From NCBI GenBank assembly GCA_002311665.1, contig DBYX01000006.1, positions 1 to 13,195 on the forward strand: 13,195 nt of DNA, read 5' to 3'. A program made the translations under genes and the position numbers. Under the pieces are notes generated by a model. It was not told the origin of the DNA. It made no database searches and worked only from the letters and a program-made list of their open reading frames with translations. The first letter of the stretch is position 1. Each line of letters starts with the position of its first letter. Source of the stretch: Lachnoclostridium sp. UBA1175 (GTDB lineage: Bacteria; Bacillota; Clostridia; Lachnospirales; Lachnospiraceae). Shown piece by piece: positions 1 through 7,391 of the stretch.

Positions 1-28
1 TCAATCGTACTTCTTTTGGACATAGAAA

Positions 29-72
29 TACCCCCAAGTAGGTTTTATATTGCAATGTCCTACTTGGGGGTA
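29..72 (-). terminator. Probable intrinsic terminator of the long zinc-ribbon/helix gene
   Basis: A 14-bp perfect inverted repeat (29-42 pairs with 59-72) encloses a 16-nt loop and lies 48 bp past the stop codon of the minus-strand gene. On the minus strand the stem is followed by TTTCTATG, so the U-tract is short and imperfect. No T-run follows on the plus strand, which is why the minus strand is preferred. The rest of 1-119 shows no coding signal. The element could instead be a dispersed palindromic repeat, which only comparison with the rest of the genome would settle. Confidence 0.6.
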
Positions 73-119
73 GCATATCAGTATCGGAACCTTCCTTCTT
101 TTTGTCGTTGCTTTGATGA

Positions 120-3100
120 TCACTCATCGAGGAATTTGCTGTAGTAGCGCTGCACCAAACTGTCGAGGAAGACCTCGTTGATCTCACCGAAGTTGTCGGT
201 GAGAAGCTTCTTGATACCTGCGATCTTAAGTTCGAAGTTCTCGGAATCCTCAAGGCCGTCCTTCTCGAATGCACGAACGGTCTGTGTGGTAACATTGAGC
301 ATCATCCAGCTGTTGAACAGCTTGGAGAGACGCTTGCCGCTCATATTGATCAGGAAGTTCGCGTTCTTGATCTCCTGAGGCTTCAGAACCTTCTTGGCAG
401 TGCTCGGGATGTGGGAGATGAACAGGCTGTCAACCTCGTCATCCGTTGTCAGGCGCATAAATCCGTTCGTTCTGCCGACAGTCTGCTCACCGGAACCGGG
501 TTTGCTGCCTTTCTTGTACTTGGCGTAGCTGGAAACCTGATGAGGTTTGTAGAAGTCAAATTCTTCCTCGTTGCTTGTGTTCGGCGTGTAGTCCGGAACG
601 AAGCCGGCGTAGTTGTCGAGATCGTCCGTATCCTCGAAAACGATCTTGCCCTTCTTGCCGAAATCCTTGACGAGATTGGCCTGTCTGGTAGCCTCCGCCT
701 TGATCTGAGCGTTGATCGCCTCGTTCTCTTCCTTGCGGGCGTGAACCTTCTTCTTGAACTGGTCGTACTCGGAGATTTCCTGCTGTTCCTCATGGTTCTC
801 GTTGTCCGGGTTCGTAGGAGAGTAGTCCGGCACAAATCCCTTGTACGTTCCGTCGTCGAGCTCCTCGGGAGCCTCGAACTTGCGGGGAGTCGGCTTCTTG
901 CTGGAAAATGCAGCGTCAACCGGCTTCTCGGGGTTTGCGAACGAAGAGCTCTGGTCGATGTTCGGTCGAGTGGGCTCCTCCACAGCGGAGGAGATCACTT
1001 CCTCGATAATGTCGTTGTCGAAGGAAACCTTGATCTTCGTGTCCTGAATATCGGTAGGACGGGAAGGAACGGACTCGTAGTCCGAGGTTTCATCGTTGCG
1101 ATACTTGGCGTCGGGAATGATATCCTCGACAACGGTGTCGCTGCCTGCCGTTACAGCTTCGAGAACATCCTCGGCCTGTGTGCGTGCCGCAGCCTTCGCA
1201 GCCTTGGTGTCGGAAGCTTCGCTCACAACCGGCTTCTTGTTCGCAGGCTTAACCTGCTCGGGAACGGCAACGGGAGTGGGACGGGCGGAAACGTAAGTTC
1301 CCTTGCCGCGTTCGCCGCTTTCCGTCTTCTTCATGCTCTTCGAAAGGCTTGCCTTCTTGAAGTTGTTGAGGAAGTCGGAAAATGCGTCTTCGCTTCCTTC
1401 CGCATCGGCTTCCGAGGAGGACTCGTAGTCTGCGGGATCCTGAGCGGAATTGACGGGAGATTCGTAGGTCTCCTCCGAATCGTCAGCAGCAGAGCGGAAG
1501 TTGCGGATGTCCGCCTCATCTATGATCTTGTCGTCATCAATGTCATCGTTATTCACGCGCTCGGTCTCAACGAAGATCGGCTCGCTCTCGGCAACGGAGC
1601 TCTTGCTCTGCCAGTCAGCGACATCCTCGGCACCTGCGCCCCAGTCGATCTTTTTGGCCGGGTCTGAGTAAACCGGAGTGGGATCCGCTTCCTCGTAGTT
1701 CGGAACCTCGTAGGGTTGCTCGTAGTCGGAGAAGGAGATGTTCACCTTTCCGTCCTCCGAGATGACATTCGCCTCGGCAGGAGCGGCGGCTGACTGCTCA
1801 TGCTCCTTTGCAAATGTCTCCAGGTCCTCCTGGCGCTTCTTTTCAAACTGATATACGGTAAGAGGGCGCTTCGGCGTAAAATCAAAGCCTGCGGATTCCT
1901 CTTCGGTTTCGGGAGCGGTCGCGGAAGCAGCTGCTTCGTTTTTCTCCATCTCGGCGAAAAGAGTGCTCTTTTTCTTGTTGTCTTTTCTTGCGGCAAAAAT
2001 GGATTCGAAATCTGCGGCGCTTTCCGGAACATCGGCAGAAGACTGCTTCGGATAAAAAGGACGCTTAGAGCGAGTTGCTGCATTGGCAACGAACTCGGTC
2101 TCGTGAGTTTCTTCCTCAGCCTTCTTGGCAGCAGCCTTGCGTTCCTCCTCAGCCTTCTTCTCAGCCTCGGCCTTCTCGCGGGCGATGCGTTCTTCCTCGG
2201 CCTTCTTCTCGGCTGCTATGCGCTCTTCCTCAGCCTTTCTTTCGGCCTCTGCCTTCTCACGTGCGATGCGTTCCTCCTCGGCCTTCTTTTCGGCCTCTGC
2301 CTTCTCACGGGCGATGCGTTCCTCCTCGGCCTTTCTTTCGGCTTCAGCCTTCTCACGGGCGATACGTTCTTCCTCAGCTTTTCTTTCAGCCTCTGCCTTC
2401 TCGGCAGCGATACGTTCTTCCTCAGCCTTCTTCTCGGCTGCTATGCGCTCTTCCTCGGCTTTGCGTTCTGCCTCAGCTTTCTCACGGGCGATGCGTTCCT
2501 CCTCAGCCTTGCGTTCCGCCTCGGCTTTCTCTGCCGCAATGCGTTCTTCCTCAGCCTTCTTCTCGGCAGCAATGCGTTCTTCTTCAGCCTTTTTCTCAGC
2601 GGCAATGCGTTCTTCTTCCGCTTTTTTCTCTGCGGCGATACGCTCTTCCTCAGCCTTCTTCTCGGCAGCGATACGTTCTTCCTCGGCCTTTCTCTCGGCC
2701 TCGGCCTTCTCGCGGGCGATGCGCTCCTCCTCAGCCTTGCGTTCCGCCTCGGCTTTCTCGGCAGCAATGCGTTCTTCCTCAGCCTTCTTCTCGGCAGCAA
2801 TACGGTCAGCCTCAGCCTGCTCGGCAGCGCGTCTTTCCTCCTCCGCCTTCATAGCAGCAGCGATGCGCTCCTGATCGGCCTTCTTCTTGGCAGCGATGCG
2901 TTCCGCCTCAGCCTTGCGTTCATCCTCGGCCTTCTTGCGCTCCTGGCGTTCCTCGGCAGCTTTGCTCTCGGCCTCGGCAATCTTCTTGGCCTCATTGGGA
3001 TCCGATGCGGAGCCGGTCTTGCTTCGCTTCTCGGCTGCCTGGAAGGAGATGAAGCACTTCATAGCCGTCTTCTTGTCATCCTTGTTGACATAGATACGAT

Positions 3101-3308
3101 ACACGTCATCTCGGATGCCGTATTCGGAGATTGCCTTGATGTCATGCTCCTTCAGATACTCGATGAAACGGTCGGAGACATCCTGGTTCTGCAGGGATAC
3201 GAACGAAACAAGGTCTGCGGGACGGTTGTCAACGAGAGAAACGTTGCACTCCTCACAGACGGTTTTCCCCGCGGGATATTCTTTTTTGCAGGTAGGACAG
3301 TAGGGCAT
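120..3308 (-). CDS. Zinc-ribbon protein with very long charged single helix and acidic disordered region (function unknown)
   Basis: This encodes a 1062-residue soluble protein. The ATG at 3308 is chosen because GAGGAA sits 5 nt upstream and the product then opens with a zinc ribbon (C4, C7, C18, C21). The frame stays open 28 codons further upstream without a ribosome site. Residues about 32-92 form a small alpha/beta domain with a VYRIYVNKDDKK strand, resembling DUF2007-type domains (inference). Residues about 105-400 are an E/K/R/A-rich helix with 15 KAEEERIA units. Residues about 400-960 are acidic, Ser/Pro/Tyr-rich and probably disordered, with two GFVPDY(S/T)P motifs (823-830 and 902-909). 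Residues about 965-1062 look globular and end in an aromatic/acidic helix. No signal peptide or membrane segment is visible. The neighbour at 3579-4535 is a paralogue with the same zinc ribbon and a similar C-terminal tail. I do not recognise a characterised family. A scaffold or spacer role is only a guess. It has its own promoter and leader. Confidence 0.9.
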   Translation of the reverse strand: MPYCPTCKKEYPAGKTVCEECNVSLVDNRPADLVSFVSLQNQDVSDRFIEYLKEHDIKAISEYGIRDDVYRIYVNKDDKKTAMKCFISFQAAEKRSKTGSASDPNEAKKIAEAESKAAEERQERKKAEDERKAEAERIAAKKKADQERIAAAMKAEEERRAAEQAEADRIAAEKKAEEERIAAEKAEAERKAEEERIAREKAEAERKAEEERIAAEKKAEEERIAAEKKAEEERIAAEKKAEEERIAAEKKAEEERIAAEKAEAERKAEEERIAREKAEAERKAEEERIAAEKKAEEERIAAEKAEAERKAEEERIAREKAEAERKAEEERIAREKAEAEKKAEEERIAREKAEAERKAEEERIAAEKKAEEERIAREKAEAEKKAEEERKAAAKKAEEETHETEFVANAATRSKRPFYPKQSSADVPESAADFESIFAARKDNKKKSTLFAEMEKNEAAASATAPETEEESAGFDFTPKRPLTVYQFEKKRQEDLETFAKEHEQSAAAPAEANVISEDGKVNISFSDYEQPYEVPNYEEADPTPVYSDPAKKIDWGAGAEDVADWQSKSSVAESEPIFVETERVNNDDIDDDKIIDEADIRNFRSAADDSEETYESPVNSAQDPADYESSSEADAEGSEDAFSDFLNNFKKASLSKSMKKTESGERGKGTYVSARPTPVAVPEQVKPANKKPVVSEASDTKAAKAAARTQAEDVLEAVTAGSDTVVEDIIPDAKYRNDETSDYESVPSRPTDIQDTKIKVSFDNDIIEEVISSAVEEPTRPNIDQSSSFANPEKPVDAAFSSKKPTPRKFEAPEELDDGTYKGFVPDYSPTNPDNENHEEQQEISEYDQFKKKVHARKEENEAINAQIKAEATRQANLVKDFGKKGKIVFEDTDDLDNYAGFVPDYTPNTSNEEEFDFYKPHQVSSYAKYKKGSKPGSGEQTVGRTNGFMRLTTDDEVDSLFISHIPSTAKKVLKPQEIKNANFLINMSGKRLSKLFNSWMMLNVTTQTVRAFEKDGLEDSENFELKIAGIKKLLTDNFGEINEVFLDSLVQRYYSKFLDE
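2109..2786 (-). repeat. In-frame tandem repeat of 33-bp and 48-bp units encoding an ER/K helix
   Basis: Fifteen copies of KAEEERIA, plus a degenerate sixteenth ending in KAAAK, start 11 or 16 residues apart, so the DNA unit is 33 or 48 bp. The short unit is KAEEERIAAEK and the long unit is KAEEERIAREKAEAER. Copies differ at synonymous positions (for example gcc/gct, ctt/ctc on the plus strand), so this is an old, selected repeat rather than a very recent expansion. Copy number is likely to vary between strains, and the region is prone to assembly collapse. Confidence 0.9.
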
Positions 3309-3498
3309 AGGTTCCTCATTTCTGCGCTGCTTCGTAGTATTCTCCTCTAATGAGTGACCGTATCCAAACACTTTCCAATGCGATACGATCAACGTTCAAA
3401 CGGCAGGAGAGCGGCGCTTCTCCTGCGTTGTTGTTGCGGAAGAAACCAAAGCCTCCTCCGCAGTGTACAAATCTTACATACATTTGTACCACATATAC
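3309..3498 (-). other. Long structured 5' leader of the zinc-ribbon/helix gene
   Basis: The interval from the predicted transcription start (about 3498) to the start codon is about 190 nt and has no credible ORF. It holds two inverted repeats: GTACAAAT/ATTTGTAC (3465-3472 with 3482-3489, 9-nt loop) close to the 5' end, and GCAGGAGA/TCTCCTGC (3403-3410 with 3419-3426, 8-nt loop). Neither is followed by a good T-run on the minus strand, so they are not clear terminators. No known riboswitch class was recognised. Confidence 0.45.
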
Positions 3499-3504
3499 TC
3501 TTTA

Positions 3505-3532
3505 AGTATAGCAAAATGACCGAATTTTTCAA
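3505..3532 (-). promoter_or_regulatory. SigA-type promoter for the zinc-ribbon/helix gene
   Basis: Read on the minus strand, TTGAAA (3532-3527), a 16-bp spacer and TATACT (3510-3505) are preceded by TG one base before the -10, an extended -10. The predicted start is near 3498. It lies between the end of the upstream paralogue and the leader, so the two paralogues are probably transcribed separately. Confidence 0.65.
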
Positions 3533-3562
3533 GGAAATAATGTAATATTCGTAAAATGATAT

Positions 3563-3587
3563 GAAAAAATGCTGCGCTTCACTCAGC
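3563..3587 (-). terminator. Weak intrinsic terminator overlapping the stop codon of the membrane zinc-ribbon gene
   Basis: On the minus strand GCTGAG and the matching CAGC arm form a short stem with one mismatch (positions 3587-3571), directly followed by ATTTTTTC. The stop codon TGA (3581-3579) lies in the loop side of the hairpin. The stem is short, so termination is probably partial. Confidence 0.45.
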
Positions 3588-4535
3588 CTCAAACAGCTCC
3601 TGGTACCATTCGTCCGCAAGATACTGAAGGAGCGTGTTGTCGACATCGGGAAATGCCTCCCGGATACCGTCCGACAGATACTGCTGACGCAACAGATCGA
3701 GCTCCGGACCCTCCGCGTCGGAGGATGCGACTGCGCTCTCGATCGCTTCCTTCGTAAAATGCTCCTTAAGATACTCCGAAACCTGCTTGCTCTGCTCATT
3801 TTCCGAATCGGCAGCCTTTTTGAGAGACTTGCTCTTGAAGATACAGTAGATACCGTACACGACCATGATGAGGGTGAGCCCGAAGATCACGCCGGAGGCG
3901 AATCCGTTCAGCCGGTTGCTCTTGATCAGGTAGACATTGAGAGCAGCGAGCAGAAGCCCCATGATGATAAGCGTAAAGCCGGTCTCGCGCGTGTCCTTCT
4001 GTTTGTCCGCAGCGGACACGTAAGCGGTCGGTTTGGACGCGCCATGCATAAACGCGGGCGTGGTGAGATCGATCACGGCATCCTCCTCGAGAAGGTCGGA
4101 GATGTCCTCATCCTCGTCAGCCTCCTCGACAAGCGCCTCCTCCCAGTCCTCGGGGATGGAGAAGTTCTCAATGTCATCGATGTCGTCGATCGTCGTCGCG
4201 GCCTCAAGCTTCTGGTTGTTGCGTGCAGCCATCACATTGCCGGCCTCCACGGCGACGAACACGGAAAATGCTCTTTTCACACGGTCGGTCTCATCCTTGT
4301 CACAGTAGATCTCGTAGCGGCCGTCCTCGGGATTCTGGCTGACGCGTGTTTTGATCCCGGAATAGGAGAGATAGTCGAGGAAACGTTTCTTGACGCCCTC
4401 GCTCTTGATATACAGAACCGGGGGATCGATCTCCCCGGCATAATTTGCAAGGCTCTGCACGAGAGCACAGTTGCAGTCGGGACAGATGAGGACCCCTTCG
4501 CGGTATTCGTTTTTACATTTGGGACAGAAAGACAT
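3579..4535 (-). CDS. Zinc-ribbon protein with two transmembrane helices (function unknown)
   Basis: A 318-residue protein. The ATG at 4535 has GGAGGTG 4 nt upstream, and the longer open frame from 4562 has no ribosome site. The N-terminal zinc ribbon (C4, C7, C18, C21) has the same spacing as the neighbour at 120-3308. Residues about 38-96 form a related small domain (GRYEIYCDKDETDRVKRAF). Residues 115-160 are strongly acidic and probably disordered. Hydrophobic segments at about 187-204 and 212-233, separated by a short loop, predict a two-helix hairpin with both ends in the cytosol, keeping the zinc ribbon inside. A helical tail (about 250-318) ends in YLADEWYQELFEAE, reminiscent of the neighbour's end. 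The two genes look like diverged duplicates, one anchored and one soluble. No characterised function is recognised. Proteins of this general layout, with a leading CxxC ribbon and later membrane helices, are common as hypotheticals in Clostridia. Confidence 0.9.
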   Translation of the reverse strand: MSFCPKCKNEYREGVLICPDCNCALVQSLANYAGEIDPPVLYIKSEGVKKRFLDYLSYSGIKTRVSQNPEDGRYEIYCDKDETDRVKRAFSVFVAVEAGNVMAARNNQKLEAATTIDDIDDIENFSIPEDWEEALVEEADEDEDISDLLEEDAVIDLTTPAFMHGASKPTAYVSAADKQKDTRETGFTLIIMGLLLAALNVYLIKSNRLNGFASGVIFGLTLIMVVYGIYCIFKSKSLKKAADSENEQSKQVSEYLKEHFTKEAIESAVASSDAEGPELDLLRQQYLSDGIREAFPDVDNTLLQYLADEWYQELFEAE

Positions 4536-4569
4536 TTCACACCTCCGGTGTCGTTGATTCATAAAACTT

Positions 4570-4598
4570 ATTATATGTCAACGGAGTACAATTGACAA
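4570..4598 (-). promoter_or_regulatory. SigA-type promoter for the membrane zinc-ribbon gene
   Basis: On the minus strand, TTGTCA (4598-4593), a 17-bp spacer and a perfect TATAAT (4575-4570) predict a start near 4563 and a leader of about 28 nt. This is the closest match to consensus in the intergenic space. Confidence 0.75.
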
Positions 4599-4621
4599 GT
4601 ATTGAAGCGTGATAAGTGCAC

Positions 4622-4650
4622 TTGAAACATCCCTCGGAAAATGATAGAAT
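4622..4650 (+). promoter_or_regulatory. SigA-type promoter for the radical SAM operon
   Basis: TTGAAA (4622-4627), a 17-bp spacer and TAGAAT (4645-4650), with TG at 4642-4643 giving an extended -10. The predicted start is near 4657, leaving a leader of about 27 nt. Its -35 is 23 bp from the -35 of the divergent minus-strand promoter. Confidence 0.7.
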
Positions 4651-4683
4651 TTTACAATAAAGCTGTCTTGAAAGAGGAATGCC

Positions 4684-6567
4684 ATGAACAACAAACTTGC
4701 ACTCAGCGATGACATATTACTGCGAGTTGAAAAACCGGCGAGATACATCGGCGGAGAGATCAACATGGTCGTGAAAGATCCGGCGAAAGTCGACATCCGT
4801 TTTGCGATGTGTTTTCCGGATGTATACGAGGTGGGAATGTCGCATCTCGGCATTCAGATCCTGTACGATCTTTTCAACCGCAGGGAGGACACTTACTGCG
4901 AGCGCGTGTACTCGCCGTGGACCGATCTCGATAAGATTATGCGGGAGGAACACATCCCGCTGTTTACGTTGGAGACACAGTCCCCGGTGAAGAATTTCGA
5001 TTTCCTTGGGATCACGCTTCAGTACGAGATGTGTTACACCAACGTACTGCAGGTGCTTGATCTTGCCGGGATCCCGCTTCATTCCGAGGACCGCACGGAG
5101 GAGGATCCCATCGTGATCGGCGGTGGGCCGTGCTCGTATAACCCCGAACCCATCGCGGATTTCTTCGACTTCTTCTATATCGGTGAGGGGGAGACCGCGT
5201 ACGACGAGATCCTCGACCTGTATAAGGCAAACCGTGCCGCAGGAGGCACAAGGAAGGATTTTCTGCGCAAGGTATCGCATATCGAAGGAATGTATGTTCC
5301 GAGTCTGTATACGGTGGAGTACAACGAGGACGGCACCATCCGCTCCTTCAAACCGATTGCCGAGGATGTTCCGGCGAGGATCCGCAAACAGGTTGTGAGG
5401 GACCTGGACACGTGCGTGTATCCGGACAAACAGATCCTTCCGTTCCTTCGCGTTATTCAGGACCGCGTGGTTCTTGAACTTCAGCGCGGATGCACGCGCG
5501 GGTGCCGTTTCTGCCAGGCAGGGATGATCTACCGGCCGAACCGCGAGAGGTCCGTCGGACATCTTCTGGCTATGGCGAAGACGCTTCTGGACACCTCGGG
5601 GCAGGACGAGATGAACCTGAGTTCCCTGAGTTCCAGCGATTTCTCCGGACTTCAGGAACTTGTGTACGCTATGATCGACGAGTGCCGCGAGAGACACGTG
5701 AATCTTTCGCTTCCGTCGCTTCGGATTGACTCCTTCGCCGTGGATGTCATGCAGAAGGTGCAGGATGTCAACAAGAGCAGCATCACCTTCGCACCGGAAG
5801 CCGGAACACAGAGAATGCGCAACGTGATCAACAAGGGCCTCACGGACGAGGACATCCTCTCCGGTGCCGGCAAAGCGTTCGCTGCAGGCTGGAACAAGGT
5901 AAAACTGTATTTTATGCTCGGGCTTCCGACCGAGCAGGACGACGATGTCAAGGGCATCGCACAGCTCGGCAATGCGATCGCCGCAGAGTATTACAAACTG
6001 CCGAAGGAGCGGCGCCATGGACGTGTGAATGTCACGATCAGCACCTCGTATTTTATCGCGAAACCGTTCACGCCGTTCCAGTGGATGCCGATGATCACAA
6101 AGGAGCATTTTCTGGAAAACCAGCGGTTGCTCAAGGCGACCGTCAATGAGCAGCTAAACGCCAAGAGCCTTGAGTATCACTGGCACGACGCCGAGACGAG
6201 CGAGATGGAGGGCATCTTCGCGCGCGGCGACCGCAAGATCGGGCCGGCGATCGAAGAGGCTTACAAAAGAGGCTGTATGTACGATGCGTGGGTGGAGCAT
6301 TTTCATTATGATATCTGGAAGGAAGTACTCGACAAGCACGGGATTACGATAGAGTTTTACAACCTTCGCGAGCGCCCGAAGGAGGAGATCCTTCCGTGGG
6401 ATCACATAGACATCGGTGTTTCCCGGGAGTTTTTATACCGTGAGTATGAGAAAGCGCAGCGCGAGGAAATCACGCCGAACTGTATGAAGCAGTGCTCCGG
6501 CTGCGGGGCCGCGTCTTTCGGGTGCGGCATCTGTAAGCAGCCGCGCAGGAAGGAGGCGGAGGTATGA
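4684..6567 (+). CDS. TIGR03960-type B12-binding/radical SAM protein
   Basis: A 627-residue radical SAM protein of the TIGR03960-like family, whose substrate is not established. GAGGA lies about 6 nt before the ATG. The N-terminal third (about 40-190) resembles a cobalamin-binding-like domain, with GMSHLGIQILYDLFN and the conserved VIGGGPCSYNPEPIADFFDFF stretch near 142-162. The radical SAM cluster motif CxxxCxxC is C270, C274, C277 within RGCTRGCRFCQAG. SAM-domain features follow (LSSLSSSDFSGL, FAPEAGTQRMRNVINKG). The C-terminus carries a second cysteine cluster (C604, C607, C614, C617, with C600 nearby), likely a zinc site or auxiliary cluster. The stop overlaps the next start (ATGA), so it is translationally coupled to the DUF2344 protein, its usual partner or fusion partner in other genomes. 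The known association of this pair with RNase E/G and ribosomal genes suggests RNA or ribosome modification, but that is inference. Confidence 0.93.
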   Translation: MNNKLALSDDILLRVEKPARYIGGEINMVVKDPAKVDIRFAMCFPDVYEVGMSHLGIQILYDLFNRREDTYCERVYSPWTDLDKIMREEHIPLFTLETQSPVKNFDFLGITLQYEMCYTNVLQVLDLAGIPLHSEDRTEEDPIVIGGGPCSYNPEPIADFFDFFYIGEGETAYDEILDLYKANRAAGGTRKDFLRKVSHIEGMYVPSLYTVEYNEDGTIRSFKPIAEDVPARIRKQVVRDLDTCVYPDKQILPFLRVIQDRVVLELQRGCTRGCRFCQAGMIYRPNRERSVGHLLAMAKTLLDTSGQDEMNLSSLSSSDFSGLQELVYAMIDECRERHVNLSLPSLRIDSFAVDVMQKVQDVNKSSITFAPEAGTQRMRNVINKGLTDEDILSGAGKAFAAGWNKVKLYFMLGLPTEQDDDVKGIAQLGNAIAAEYYKLPKERRHGRVNVTISTSYFIAKPFTPFQWMPMITKEHFLENQRLLKATVNEQLNAKSLEYHWHDAETSEMEGIFARGDRKIGPAIEEAYKRGCMYDAWVEHFHYDIWKEVLDKHGITIEFYNLRERPKEEILPWDHIDIGVSREFLYREYEKAQREEITPNCMKQCSGCGAASFGCGICKQPRRKEAEV

Positions 6568-7370
6568 ACGTAAGGATCTGTTTCGCAAAATACGACCGTC
6601 TGCGCTTCCTGGGTCATCTCGATGTGATGCGGTATTTTCAGCATGCGATCGCTCGAAGCGGCATGCCGATCGCGTACAGCAAGGGCTTTCATCCGCACAT
6701 GATCATGAGCTTTGCACAGCCGCTTGCTCTTTCGATGACGAGCGACGGTGAGTACTTTGATTGTGAGCTTGAGGCGGAGGAGGTCAACGCGGATGAACTT
6801 TGCGCAAATCTTCAAGATGCGATGTGTGACGGCTTTTATATCCGTTCCGTGACGGTCCTTCCGGAGCGCGAACCGAACACGAGAAAGCAGACGGGTATGT
6901 CGCAGATTGCGGGTGCAATGTATCTTTGTGAGCCGCTGGAAGGCTGTGAGGATGCGCTCGAAGGCGCGTTAAGGGAATTTGCCGCACGCGCTTCCTACTG
7001 TATCGAGAAGAAGGGCAAGAGCGGAATGCGTGCGGTCGATGTGCGCGCCGGCGTTCACGCGATCGGGATCGCAAAGGACAGAGTCGGAGATATTGAATAT
7101 CTGTGCGACGACGGTATTTTTGATGTTCCGGCTACGCTTGTTTCCGGTTGGGGAAGCGAACACAGTGAACACTCGCTCCACCGCGAGGGTGCGGCGGAGT
7201 TCCTTTTCGCCGTGGACGCAGGCAGCGAGAACAACATATCCGCGGAACTGATCGCAGCGTCTCTGCGGCAACTCGTATCGTGCGAGATCCCCGAGAGATG
7301 CTTTGCGCTGCACCGCATGGAATTGTACAGAAGCAAGGACGGCCGTATGCTTTCTCTCGCCGAAAACTGA
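6564..7370 (+). CDS. TIGR03936/DUF2344 radical SAM-associated protein
   Basis: A 268-residue member of the DUF2344 (TIGR03936) family, the companion of TIGR03960 radical SAM proteins. The family signature is in the first 60 residues: KYDRLRFLGHLDVMRYFQHA, then a GFHPHMIMSFAQPLAL segment and GEYFD. GGAGG is placed 6 nt ahead of the ATG inside the end of the upstream gene, and the 4-nt ATGA overlap indicates coupled translation. Residues about 105-250 are less conserved. No catalytic motif is evident, so it probably serves as a substrate-binding or carrier partner rather than the catalyst (inference). RNase E/G begins 21 nt downstream, in the same probable transcript. Confidence 0.9.
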   Translation: MNVRICFAKYDRLRFLGHLDVMRYFQHAIARSGMPIAYSKGFHPHMIMSFAQPLALSMTSDGEYFDCELEAEEVNADELCANLQDAMCDGFYIRSVTVLPEREPNTRKQTGMSQIAGAMYLCEPLEGCEDALEGALREFAARASYCIEKKGKSGMRAVDVRAGVHAIGIAKDRVGDIEYLCDDGIFDVPATLVSGWGSEHSEHSLHREGAAEFLFAVDAGSENNISAELIAASLRQLVSCEIPERCFALHRMELYRSKDGRMLSLAEN

Positions 7371-7391
7371 TGATCTTCAAGGAGTTCCTCA

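Noticed and set aside
411..1667. 418-codon plus-strand open frame
   Set aside because: It is antisense to the acidic region, with no Shine-Dalgarno and no recognisable domain. The minus frame has a zinc ribbon, a promoter and a start site.
2109..2786. CRISPR-like regular repeats
   Set aside because: The repeats are continuous coding units without unique spacers and keep the reading frame. No cas genes are nearby.
1800..3350. 516-codon plus-strand open frame opposite the charged helix region
   Set aside because: It is an antisense shadow of the low-complexity E/K/R repeat, giving Leu/Phe/Gly-rich nonsense with no ribosome site. The same applies to the Ser/Ala-rich frame at 2125-2874.
4592..4620. 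TTGACA on the plus strand as promoter for the radical SAM gene
   Set aside because: No -10 lies at a 16-18 bp distance. The 4622-4650 pair fits much better.
4717..6108. 463-codon minus-strand open frame opposite the radical SAM gene
   Set aside because: It is a shadow frame. The plus frame contains the CxxxCxxC motif and coupled translation.
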